Shown here: in pieces, positions 15,708-23,175 of the stretch
Layout of the letters: each line of letters opens with the position of its first letter
How positions within the stretch are numbered: the first letter of the stretch is position 1
The notes under the pieces: generated by a model
What the model was told of the DNA's origin: nothing
Databases searched by the model: none
Seen by the model: only the letters and a program-made list of their open reading frames with translations
Translations under genes and position numbers: made by a program
NCBI GenBank assembly: GCA_016214985.1
Contig: JACRMM010000017.1
Location: 1-52,246 of the forward strand
Direction of reading: 5' to 3'
Source of the DNA: Deltaproteobacteria bacterium
GTDB lineage: Bacteria > Desulfobacterota > Deferrisomatia > Deferrisomatales > JACRMM01
DNA: 52,246 nt

Positions 15708-15989
15708 TCAGGCGTCGCCTGGTGCCCCGGCGCCGGGAGAGGGCCCCTCGTAGCCCAGGTACTTCGCGCCGAGTTCTCCCCTCAGCTCGGCGTCCATGGC
15801 CTCCAGGTTCGCCGCGGGCATGCTCCCCCCGACGTCCCGGGTGCCGGTCTCCAGCCACGTGCCGGCGCCGGTCTGCCGGAAGCCGTGTCGCCCCGCCACC
15901 GGGGCCAGCGCCGCGTGGACCTCGAGCAGGTCGAACCCCGGCCCGAGCTGGAAGTTGAAGCTGACGTTGACGGTGTTCTCCCTGTCCAT
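15708..15989 (-). CDS. Small orphan protein, 93 aa
   Basis: Starts at ATG 15989 behind a good AGAGGAG ribosome site (MDRENTVNVSFNFQLGPGF). The rest is short amphipathic beta and helix with Gly/Pro-rich C-terminus; no membrane segment, cysteines or known motif. A palindrome copy follows its stop. Probably an island-borne gene of unknown function, perhaps plasmid or phage derived like its neighbours. Confidence 0.6.
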   Translation of the reverse strand: MDRENTVNVSFNFQLGPGFDLLEVHAALAPVAGRHGFRQTGAGTWLETGTRDVGGSMPAANLEAMDAELRGELGAKYLGYEGPSPGAGAPGDA

Positions 15990-16069
15990 CCGCGTTCTCC
16001 TCTTTGTGCGTTCCGGGTGGGGCGGGTCGCCCCCCCCCTCGTCGGCGTGGTCTCCGCGCCGAACCCCCG

Positions 16070-16495
16070 TCAGTCCGTCCGGCGGAAGTTGAAGCACGAG
16101 CGGTCCTTCCCGAGCCTGCCCCGGTAGGTCCGGCCACTCCGGCGAAACGTGACCGAGGTGCCCCGGACCGTGACGTACTCGGAGACCACGGTGCCGACGA
16201 AGGTCGTGACCGTCTCCCCCGCGAGGTAGGCGTAGCCGCCCTGCCCCACCCGGCAGCTTTTGTCGAGCCCCTCCAGGAGCGCGGCGTCCAGCGCGGCGTT
16301 GTGGGCCTCGGCCTCCTCCCGGGTCAGGTCCAGCCTCCCCCAGGTCGGGTCGTAGACGCCGCGCCCCTCGAAGTGGGCGAGGTCGCCGAGGCAGGTCTCC
16401 GCGCCGTCGCCCCAGGCGTAGGTGATGAGGGACCCGACGTGGAGCTGAAGAGGGTGACCGCCTGAACGTGACCCGTGCGCTCCACCTCGTCGCAC
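16070..16495 (-). CDS. Orphan protein with chimeric N-terminus
   Basis: The frame gives 141 aa. The part from HVGSLITYAWGDG onward (from about 16440) looks like real protein: an acidic region, then LAGETVTTFVGTVVSEYVTVRGTSVTF and a basic tail. Upstream of 16440 the frame runs into the duplicated segment that belongs to another gene, in an out-of-phase reading. The original start has therefore been lost and any product would be a fusion. Family unknown. It lies upstream of the 93-aa gene on the same strand. Confidence 0.45.
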   Translation of the reverse strand: MRRGGAHGSRSGGHPLQLHVGSLITYAWGDGAETCLGDLAHFEGRGVYDPTWGRLDLTREEAEAHNAALDAALLEGLDKSCRVGQGGYAYLAGETVTTFVGTVVSEYVTVRGTSVTFRRSGRTYRGRLGKDRSCFNFRRTD

Positions 16496-16736
16496 GCTGC
16501 GGCGTGGTGGGGCCCCTTCACGATCTCTTGGAGCAGGGGGACGGCGCGCCCTCCCCTCCCCGTCCGAAGACGGAGACCTCGAGGGTCAGGTCGAGGTCGT
16601 AGTGGCAATCGCGGACGACGGCGACGTGGACGGCCGAGAGGTCTCGTCGGACGTCCTCGCCGGCATCCCCGAAGGCGGGGCTTCGAGGGCCGCGAGGGTG
16701 ATGGCTGGTTCTTGGGCCATGGTTTGGTGCCTCCTA
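16440..16736. repeat. Direct duplication of about 290 bp, copy B
   Basis: Matches 14966-15257 in the same orientation. The left boundary near 16440 lies inside the coding frame of the gene at 16070. Confidence 0.8.
16458..16720 (-). pseudogene. Truncated paralogue of the 136-aa orphan gene
   Basis: From ATG 16720 the sequence begins MAQEPAITLAALEA like the gene at 14832-15242. An indel near residue 14 then breaks the frame; further similarity is seen in other frames (VPLLQEIVKGPHHAAACDEVERTGHVQAVTLF). The C-terminal 45 residues are missing because the duplicated block ends there. Confidence 0.7.
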
Positions 16737-16815
16737 ACCCCTCGCACCAACGCGTCTGGGGGACCGGGAAGCGGCACGGCAAAGAGGGCTGGTCCGCGAG
16801 GTGAATCCGAGCTAT

Positions 16816-16859
16816 TATCGCGTCGTTATATGACGCGAATGAGCGCTCCATTCGCGTCA
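16816..16859. promoter_or_regulatory. Palindromic operator array upstream of the Fic gene
   Basis: TGACGCGAATG (16831-16841) is perfectly inverted as CATTCGCGTCA (16849-16859) around a 7-bp spacer. A further half-site, TATCGCGTC (16816-16824), faces the first arm. Three copies of a CGCGTCA-type half-site in 44 bp, 53 bp before the start, suggest autoregulation by the winged-helix domain of the Fic protein itself. Confidence 0.7.
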
Positions 16860-16911
16860 CGCGCCCCCTTCTCGTGGGGCCTCTCACGGCGAGCGCCGTA
16901 GGAGGGAGACG

Positions 16912-18051
16912 TTGGCCGAGTATCTTTGGCAGAGCCCGGCGTGGCCCCGCTTCCACTGGGATGCCGCAGCCGTGCTGACCGCCGTCGGCGAGACGAGGTT
17001 CGCCCAGGGGAGACTGCTCGGCCGTCTCGAGGCGCTGGGTGTCCACGAAGAGGTTCGCGTCGAGGCCGAGGCCCTGGTCCAAGAGGCTCTCAAGACCTCG
17101 GAGATCGAAGGCGAGCACCTCTCCCGAGACTCGGTCCGCTCATCGGTGGCCCGGCGCCTGGGCCTCGACGCCGCCGGGCTGCCTGCTCCCGACCGCAACG
17201 CGGACGGGCTCGTGGAGATGCTGCTCGACGCCACGAACCGCAGCGATGCCCCCCTCACGGCGGAACGCCTCAAGGGATGGCACGCGGCGCTCTTCCCCAC
17301 GGGGTACTCGGGCCTCACCAAGATCACGGTCGCCGACTGGCGTCCGGGTCCGATCCAGGTGGTCTCGGGTCGTGCGGGGCGCGAGCGGGTCCACTACGAA
17401 GCCCCGCCGGCGGAACGCTTGCCCGCGGAGATGGAGCGCTTTCTCGCGGGGTGGGAGTCGGACCGCGGAAGCCTGGAGGGTCTCCTCAGGGCGGGGGTCG
17501 CCCACCTCTGGTTCGAGACCATCCACCCCTTCGACGACGGCAACGGTCGGCTCGGGCGGGCAGTGGCCGAGATGGCACTGGCGCAGACTGAGGGAAGCCG
17601 GCGACGTTGCTACAGCCTCTCGGCGCAGATCGCGGCAGAGAGGGAGGTCTATTACCGCGCGCTGGAGGAGGCCCAGCTTGGGGGGTGCGAGATCACCGGC
17701 TGGCTCGTCTGGTTCGTGGGCTGCGTGAAGCGGGCCGTGGAGCGTTCCGAGGGAGAGGTGCGCCTGGCCGTCCGGAGGGCGCTCTTCTGGCAGCGGCAAC
17801 CCGCAAGCACTCTCAGCGACCGACAGGTGAAGGTGTTGAACCGCCTGCTCGAGGCGGGTCCCGGCGGCTTCCAGGGAGGGCTCACCAACCGCAAGTATCG
17901 CGGCATGACCAAGGCCAGCGCCGCCACGGCGCTGCGGGACCTCCAGGACCTCGCCGACCGCGGGATCCTCGTGCGCAAGGTGGGTGGCGGCCGCAGCACG
18001 TCCTACGACCTTCCTTGGGAAGAAATCCTGGGGGGCAAAGCTGATCCGTGA
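16912..18051 (+). CDS. Fic/DOC family AMP-transferase with N-terminal DUF4172 and C-terminal winged helix
   Basis: A 379-aa protein. Residues 1-90 form the DUF4172-type domain and contain the inhibitory helix motif SEIEGE (63-68), which blocks ATP binding until relieved. The Fic core has the complete catalytic motif HPFDDGNGRLGR at 205-216, so nucleotidyl transfer to protein hydroxyls is expected. The C-terminal third (about 300-370) looks like a winged-helix DNA-binding domain (MTKASAATALRDLQDLADRG). The start is TTG at 16912, chosen because a GGAGGGA site lies 5 nt upstream and the family N-terminus (WQSPAWPRFHWD) begins there. It is a single gene, convergent with the helicase operon 30 bp downstream. 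Target proteins are unknown; such proteins act as toxin-like or stress regulators. Confidence 0.9.
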   Translation: MAEYLWQSPAWPRFHWDAAAVLTAVGETRFAQGRLLGRLEALGVHEEVRVEAEALVQEALKTSEIEGEHLSRDSVRSSVARRLGLDAAGLPAPDRNADGLVEMLLDATNRSDAPLTAERLKGWHAALFPTGYSGLTKITVADWRPGPIQVVSGRAGRERVHYEAPPAERLPAEMERFLAGWESDRGSLEGLLRAGVAHLWFETIHPFDDGNGRLGRAVAEMALAQTEGSRRRCYSLSAQIAAEREVYYRALEEAQLGGCEITGWLVWFVGCVKRAVERSEGEVRLAVRRALFWQRQPASTLSDRQVKVLNRLLEAGPGGFQGGLTNRKYRGMTKASAATALRDLQDLADRGILVRKVGGGRSTSYDLPWEEILGGKADP

Positions 18052-18080
18052 GGCGTCCGCGTATCAATCTGGTAGTGAAC

Positions 18081-20702
18081 TCAGGTCTCCGGAGGCGGCC
18101 GGCTGTCGGATGGATCTCGCAGAGTGAGGGCTGCGCTCGTGGAGAATCTCCGCCGATCGCTGTCCCGCAACTGTCCGGCCGGCGGTGACCAGGGATCCGG
18201 CGGTTGCGGCGTCGACCCCGCTGCATCCAGATCGTACCCCATGGCCCGATAGCCGAGGGTCCTCTTTCGAAACATGCTCGCGAGGACAGGGATCCCGTCG
18301 TCCACGTAGTCGAAGACTCGGACCTCCGTCTTGGCCTCGTGGAGCCGGTGGAGCCTGCCGGCGTACTGCTGGAGCGTCCCCTTCCACGCAACCGGTGAGG
18401 CGAGGAATAGCGTGTCCAACCTTGCCTCGTCGAAGCCCTCGCCGATGAAGCGCCCGGTTGCCAGGAGCGCGAAACCCTCGCCCGGTGGGATGGCCATGAG
18501 GCGTTCGAGAACCGCCTTCTGTTCCTTCTTGCCCATCCGGCCGCGGAACGAAAGCACGTGATCCACCCTGACGTTGAGAAGCCCCGAGAGGATCTCTAGG
18601 TGGTCCAAGCGGCTCGTGAGGACGAGGCACGCACGCCCCTCCGACGCGGCCTCGGCCACGTCTCCGGCGATCTCCTCGTTTCGCTCGGCAGCCGAGGCCA
18701 CGCGAGCCAGCAGTGCCTGGATGGGCTCTGCCTCCTTCGGCGCGAGGTAGGAGAGATGTCGGGGGAGAACGAGGTGTGCAAACGGCCGGGCCTCGGCCAG
18801 CTTCTTGGCGTCCGTTCGGTAGCGGACGGGTCCGCACTGCATGGTGATGACGGGGTGGTGGCCGTCCCGCCGCGTCGGGGTGGCGGTGAGCCCAACGACG
18901 TAACGTGCCTTTGCCTTGCGGAGCACCTGCTCGAAGCTGAACGCCGAAACGTGATGGCATTCGTCGACGATCACCTGCCCGTAGTCCGCGACCAAGTCGT
19001 CAACGGCGCCTTTTCGATAGAGGCTCTGGATCGTAGCCACGTCGACGAACCCCGTCGGTTTTCGGGTGCCGCCGCCGATCTTCCCGATGCGGGCGCCGAG
19101 CGCTCGTTTCCCCTCGTCGCCTCCGAAGTCGAGAAACGCGCCCAGGCGCTCTCGCCACTGGTCGATCAGTTGCTGCCGGTGGACCAATACGAGGGTGTTC
19201 ACTCGTCGTTTCGCGATCAGCCAGGCGCCTATGACCGTCTTTCCGAATGCGGTGCCCGCGGAGAGCACACCGGTGTCGAAGCCCGCCAGTGCCTTGCCGG
19301 CCTTGAGCTGCTCACGGCCCAATTTCCCCCGAAATTTGACCTTGATCCTCCTGCCACCGGAACGCTTGTCGAGAAAATCGGGTTCGGCTCCGTGGGCTCG
19401 CAGAAACTCCTCGACCTCGTCCCGCAGGCCCCGAGGGAGGCCAACGTGCCCGGGGAATAGCTCCGCGCACCCGATGATCCTGGGCTTGTCGTACGTCGGG
19501 AGCCGCATCGCCTGCGCCTTGTAGAACTCCGGGTTCTGGAAGGCAGCCAGCCGCAGGAGACGGTTCACCGCCCGGCGCGGGAGGACCTCCCTGTCGACGT
19601 AGACGAGGTCGGACAGCACCACAGAGACCCGGGCGGGCCACTCACCGGGAATGAAGGCGTCCAGCTTCAGCCCGGAGGGCGGCAGCGTCCAGGGAGCCAG
19701 CTCCCCCTCTTCCGCCTCTGGAACCGCTCGGACGCCCAGGATGCTACCTTGCGCTCGCGCCGCGGAGACTACCTTCTCGACCTCCGCGGGGTCCATCCGG
19801 CGGAGCTTGGAAAGGAAGGCCCAAGGGTCCGGATAGGGAACAAACGACTCGTCCAGGAACAACGAGTTCCCCTTCTGCCGCGGGCCCCACTGGAGCGGGA
19901 GGGCGATGAGGTTCCCGTACCCCCCCTGAGGCAGCGTGTCTTGGCTGGGGAAGAGGCGGTCGTAGGACTCGAGCCCCATCTCCGGCCGCTGGTCCATGGC
20001 CACGGTGAGAATGTGGGACCCGAGTTCTCGGGCGAGGCGGGCGGAGACGGGCCCGGAGAAGAAGATCCAGGCGTGAGCCCCGCGGCCGGACCGTGACCTC
20101 TCGACCGCAACGGGGATTGCTTTGTGGAGGCACGTTTCGCGGAAGGCTCCCACGTCGGCCTCCCACCCCTCTCCGTCGAAGTCCGCGACGAGGAATCGGC
20201 AGGAGTCGTCCTGGAATAGGGGGTAGACGCCGATCGTCTTCTCCCCCTTGAGATGGGCAAGGAGGACCTCGTCGCCGAGCGGCAGCAGGACGCGATGCTC
20301 GCAATCGGCGCACTTCACCCTCGGCTTGCGGCAGTACTTCTGGTCCCACTCCCGGGAGCAGGCAGGGCTGTATCCCTGCCGTCCCTTCGCCGACTCCCAT
20401 CGGACGGCGTAGACGTCGTCCCTTCCCCGGAAGAGCTCCCGAAAGATTCGGACCTTATCGCCACCAGAGGAATCGGCCGTCACGGAAGCACGAGATGACT
20501 CCGCGGGCTGCACCTTGACCGGTTCGGTGGAGGCGGCCGGAGGCGATGGACTCTCGACGGATGCGGGCTCCGAAGCCGCTTCCTCCGCCATTCCGAGCCG
20601 TCGTCGCAGTAGCCGGTTCTCGTCGCGCAGCCGCTCGCGCTCCAAGCACGCCTCGGCCAGGAGCCGCTGGAGGTCGGCAATCCGCTCTGAATCAACGCTC
20701 AT
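18081..20702 (-). CDS. AEP-type primase/superfamily-2 helicase fusion (TOTE conflict-system type)
   Basis: An 873-aa protein. A short coiled coil (about 5-40) and a Pro/Ser linker lead to a four-Cys element (C115, C124, C131, C134). An archaeo-eukaryotic primase-like domain follows with the acidic pair in LVADFDGEGW (171-180) and the conserved His in GRGAHAWIFF (207-215). The helicase follows: Walker A SAGTAFGKTV near 481-490, DECHH at 580-584, TATPTRRDG at 606-614, and a motif VI-like QYAGRLHRLH near 795-805. This order matches the primase-helicase proteins of TOTE conflict systems. The ATG at 20702 overlaps the abiEii stop by 4 bp (ATGA), so it is translated with the toxin-antitoxin pair. 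Role in nucleic-acid defence is inferred. Confidence 0.85.
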   Translation of the reverse strand: MSVDSERIADLQRLLAEACLERERLRDENRLLRRRLGMAEEAASEPASVESPSPPAASTEPVKVQPAESSRASVTADSSGGDKVRIFRELFRGRDDVYAVRWESAKGRQGYSPACSREWDQKYCRKPRVKCADCEHRVLLPLGDEVLLAHLKGEKTIGVYPLFQDDSCRFLVADFDGEGWEADVGAFRETCLHKAIPVAVERSRSGRGAHAWIFFSGPVSARLARELGSHILTVAMDQRPEMGLESYDRLFPSQDTLPQGGYGNLIALPLQWGPRQKGNSLFLDESFVPYPDPWAFLSKLRRMDPAEVEKVVSAARAQGSILGVRAVPEAEEGELAPWTLPPSGLKLDAFIPGEWPARVSVVLSDLVYVDREVLPRRAVNRLLRLAAFQNPEFYKAQAMRLPTYDKPRIIGCAELFPGHVGLPRGLRDEVEEFLRAHGAEPDFLDKRSGGRRIKVKFRGKLGREQLKAGKALAGFDTGVLSAGTAFGKTVIGAWLIAKRRVNTLVLVHRQQLIDQWRERLGAFLDFGGDEGKRALGARIGKIGGGTRKPTGFVDVATIQSLYRKGAVDDLVADYGQVIVDECHHVSAFSFEQVLRKAKARYVVGLTATPTRRDGHHPVITMQCGPVRYRTDAKKLAEARPFAHLVLPRHLSYLAPKEAEPIQALLARVASAAERNEEIAGDVAEAASEGRACLVLTSRLDHLEILSGLLNVRVDHVLSFRGRMGKKEQKAVLERLMAIPPGEGFALLATGRFIGEGFDEARLDTLFLASPVAWKGTLQQYAGRLHRLHEAKTEVRVFDYVDDGIPVLASMFRKRTLGYRAMGYDLDAAGSTPQPPDPWSPPAGQLRDSDRRRFSTSAALTLRDPSDSRPPPET

Positions 20703-21556
20703 CGCCGCTTCACCTGGCGGTCTCCTTCGGCGGACTTCCAAAGCTCGCCCGGGAGCAAGGCAATCAGCTTTCCCTTCACCTCTTCCAGGGCTGTCTCGGC
20801 CTTGAAGAACCCCGGAGCGCGCCCGCCCGCAGTGGACAAGAGAGGAGTCACGTCCCTGGTGAACGCCGGGTCGGTGATCTTCTCCGCCAGGTTCGCCTCG
20901 AACTCCGCACGGGAGATACGCGTGCCCGAGTGGGCCAGGTAGGCCTCGAAGCACTCGACGAGCTTCGGCACATCCAGTTGGGAGAGCTCCGTCATCGCCA
21001 CCGCGAGGTCGAAGAGGTCCCTGCCCTTCTTGCGTTGGTAGAGGGCTCTGAGCTTCGTGGCGAGGAGTTCCTCCGGCGCGAAGGTCTTCACGTCCGACGC
21101 GCCTGCAAACCACGGGTTCTCGACCCTCACGCGGAATGACCGGTATCCGAGGACGGTGAGGTGCTCCCGCGTGTTGATCTCCACCTTCAGCCGAAGCGGC
21201 GTGACGGGCGCGATCTCCGACTCGAATCGGTAGACGAGCGTGGCCGTGCCCTGCCCTTGCTTCCACTGGGGTTTGCCGAGCCAGGGGTCCAGCCGCCGGT
21301 GCAAGGCGTCGAGCAGCGGGCCGATCTGACCGGGCTCAGCCTGCACGAGATCGAGGTCTTCCGAGTATCTCGCGGGAGGATCGAGGTAGAGCTTGTGGAG
21401 AGCTGTTCCACCACGAAAGGCGAGACCCTGAGCCAGGGACGGATCCGAATAGATTTCGACGAGAGCCCGGGTCAGCACCAGGTCCTGCTCCACCTGGGCG
21501 TCCGTAGACCAGGGGGCCTTGGCCCGCCAGGCCGTGATGTGCGCTCGGGGGATCAC
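20699..21556 (-). CDS. abiEii: AbiEii/AbiGii-type nucleotidyltransferase toxin
   Basis: A 285-aa protein starting at GTG 21556, which overlaps the abiEi stop by 4 bp (GTGA). The DNA-polymerase-beta-like fold shows motif I GGTALHKLYLDPPARYSEDL (about 49-68), giving GGT and S-x-D-L-D, and the later Lys and Asp motifs in LLATKLRALYQRKKGRDLFD. Known AbiEii proteins are nucleotidyltransferase toxins of type IV toxin-antitoxin pairs and give abortive infection; close relatives modify tRNA acceptor ends. It sits between its antitoxin and the primase-helicase gene, so all three are one transcription unit. An earlier in-frame ATG exists but lies inside abiEi and is unlikely. Confidence 0.88.
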   Translation of the reverse strand: MIPRAHITAWRAKAPWSTDAQVEQDLVLTRALVEIYSDPSLAQGLAFRGGTALHKLYLDPPARYSEDLDLVQAEPGQIGPLLDALHRRLDPWLGKPQWKQGQGTATLVYRFESEIAPVTPLRLKVEINTREHLTVLGYRSFRVRVENPWFAGASDVKTFAPEELLATKLRALYQRKKGRDLFDLAVAMTELSQLDVPKLVECFEAYLAHSGTRISRAEFEANLAEKITDPAFTRDVTPLLSTAGGRAPGFFKAETALEEVKGKLIALLPGELWKSAEGDRQVKRR

Positions 21557-22353
21557 TCCTCCACCTCGATCTCCTGGTTCACCGCGACGGCCCAGCGCCG
21601 CTCCTTGCGGCACCCGCTGGAAGACTGGCCGGCGCGCAGAGGAGCCGACCGAGGCCTTTGATCGCGAAGCCAAGTGGCCAGGGGCTCGGTCAGCTTCGCG
21701 TCGGCCACGAGGTCGAGCAGGAAGCCAAGACGCTGAACGGGCGCCAGTTCCGTTTCCTCTCGGGCGGCTGCCAGAAGGGCCTGAGCATCTATCCTCTCCG
21801 CGAGATCGCGAAGGACCACGGAGATGTTGTCGAGAAACCCCGCCGCTGAAGCATAGCGGACGAGGTCCAAAGCCGTTGCCTCCGGCGTCGAGACCCGCAT
21901 GGTTCCCGTCTCGGTCTTCAGGGACACGGTCGGCGTGGCGGCTGCGCGCTTCTTCGTGAAGAATCGGATCCGCGAGCGGCCGGCCGTCGCGGGTCGGAGT
22001 ATGCCGTCCGTAACGACTTGGAATTCCTGCGGCTGCTGGTGGGCGGCCCCATGTAAGGAGGCGGCCGTGAGGAGCCCGACGTAGTAGGGCCGCCGGTAGA
22101 AGCGCATGAGGGCGTCGATGAACCAGGCTGGCGGGGGCGCACCGGCAACCCGGTACTCGAGCGGGACGATCACGTAGAAGCCACGGTGGGGCAGCGCAAG
22201 GCGCCCTTTTACGGTTAGTCGTCGGGCCGCGTTCTTTAGCGCGAGGTCGGAGACCGCAAGCGCCTCCAGGGCTTCGTCACGTCGAAACGTGTATCGGCCC
22301 TTTGCCTGGAGGTCGTCGACGAACGACGCCAGCGTGGCGTGACGATCACTCAC
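21553..22353 (-). CDS. abiEi: AbiEi-type antitoxin and transcriptional repressor
   Basis: A 266-aa protein from ATG 22353. The N-terminal 70 residues form a winged helix (FRRDEALEALAVSDLALKNA, then RRLTVKGRLALPHRGFYVIV). The C-terminal domain contains PPAWFIDALMRFYRRPYYVG and STPEATALDLV, features of the AbiEi antitoxin family. In known AbiE systems this protein neutralises AbiEii indirectly and represses the operon through inverted repeats. A perfect 10-bp inverted repeat lies at 22404-22438 upstream. First gene of the abiEi-abiEii-primase/helicase operon. Confidence 0.88.
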   Translation of the reverse strand: MSDRHATLASFVDDLQAKGRYTFRRDEALEALAVSDLALKNAARRLTVKGRLALPHRGFYVIVPLEYRVAGAPPPAWFIDALMRFYRRPYYVGLLTAASLHGAAHQQPQEFQVVTDGILRPATAGRSRIRFFTKKRAAATPTVSLKTETGTMRVSTPEATALDLVRYASAAGFLDNISVVLRDLAERIDAQALLAAAREETELAPVQRLGFLLDLVADAKLTEPLATWLRDQRPRSAPLRAGQSSSGCRKERRWAVAVNQEIEVEE

Positions 22354-22403
22354 CCTTGTGCCCTGCGGAACTGTGCATTGGCTTCGGTCTCCTGCTGTTT
22401 CGT

Positions 22404-22438
22404 TTGCGAAAAGTAGCAGACGGCGTTGCTTTTCGCAA
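22404..22438. promoter_or_regulatory. Inverted repeat operator upstream of abiEi
   Basis: TTGCGAAAAG (22404-22413) is perfectly inverted as CTTTTCGCAA (22429-22438), 50 bp upstream of the abiEi start. Its size and place fit the AbiEi-binding repeats known from other AbiE operons. On the minus strand a TTGCGA and a TACTTT hexamer overlap the arms and could form the promoter. The 22439-22789 stretch holds no gene I can support. Confidence 0.65.
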
Positions 22439-22789
22439 GAGACAGGGAGCGAGCCTGGGAGTGCGCTGGACCGTAGGCCCCTCTTTCGAGGGCACGAGCG
22501 GTGCCCTCAGGTTGCGGAGTCGATGCCGGTGTGGGGGTCGACGCCGGTTCGCCGCGGTCCTCCTGCGGTCCACCGGGCGACGCCGGCTAGTCCCGGCCCT
22601 TGCGTCGGGGGGCCCGTTGGGGCAGACTTGTCCCACCGAAACGGCGTGGAGTGGCGGTCTCCTGTTGGAGCCTGAACTTCGAAAGCTCTTGACGCCCTTC
22701 GGAAACCCCGGACCCGACCCCGGAACGGGGTGAGATCGCAGGTGCTCTTTGACATTTCGGCGCTACTGGCACGGTCATCGTTCGGTCCC

Positions 22790-22834
22790 CTACGAATCCG
22801 TAGGTCGCATGTTCGAATCATGCCGGGCGCGCCA
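22790..22834 (+). other. 3' half of tRNA-Arg(ACG), attachment-site remnant
   Basis: The sequence begins with the anticodon loop CTACGAA and continues with the 3' anticodon stem TCCGT and the variable loop AGGTC. A perfect T-arm (GCATG, TTCGAAT, CATGC) and the 3' acceptor strand CGGGCGC with GCCA follow. The preceding bases (GGTCCC) do not pair with the stem and no D-arm or 5' acceptor (expected GCGCCCG) exists upstream. Loss exactly at the anticodon loop is the classic result of integrase crossover within a tRNA gene. The intact tRNA would be expected at the other end of the island, left of this window. Confidence 0.85.
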
Positions 22835-22844
22835 GTAAACTAAG

Positions 22845-22877
22845 GGGGTTTCGTCGAAAGACGAAGCCCCATTTTCG
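22845..22877 (+). terminator. Rho-independent terminator behind the tRNA-Arg remnant
   Basis: An 11-bp stem, GGGGTTTCGTC with GACGAAGCCCC (one G-T pair), closes on a GAAA tetraloop and is followed by ATTTTCGTTT. It lies 10 bp past the tRNA CCA end and is probably the original tRNA terminator, marking the start of chromosomal DNA. Confidence 0.85.
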
Positions 22878-22979
22878 TTTCTGCGGTCCTCCTGCGGTCC
22901 TATTTGCGAGAGTCCTGTTGGAACCTGGGATCTCGGCTCATCCAGTCCAGGCCGAAGCTGTAACGCGAGGCCGCGGATG

Positions 22980-23007
22980 GATTCCGGCCTATTGGGCCAT
23001 TCTGGCA
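22980..23007. repeat. Right half of the 72-bp palindrome family
   Basis: GATTCCGGCCTATTGGGCCA then TTCTGGCA matches the right half of the copies at 14746-14818 and 43598-43669. No left half is seen. The remainder of 22878-23175 shows no gene. Confidence 0.45.
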
Positions 23008-23175
23008 CGACAAGTCCAGTGAAGCTCGGGGACAGACCCGGGCCGACGCAGTTGAGAGGCGCACCCGTGATGCCGACGCGACCAGAAGAACCCGAGACCC
23101 GGAGGCTGTCCGTGGGGCCCGCGCCCTGCCCCCCTCGACCGCCGCCGGCCGGGACGGTCGGACCGTAGGTCGCGG

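Noticed and set aside
13464..16736. Integron with attC sites and cassettes
   Set aside because: The recombinase has the arm-binding domain of tRNA-targeting P4-type integrases. The palindromes lack the canonical integron boxes, and the genes point toward the recombinase, which is the wrong direction.
23163..23173. Second att core (CCGTAGGTCGC) before the nitroreductase gene
   Set aside because: Only 11 bp match the tRNA remnant and no other tRNA feature surrounds them; chance in GC-rich DNA is likely.
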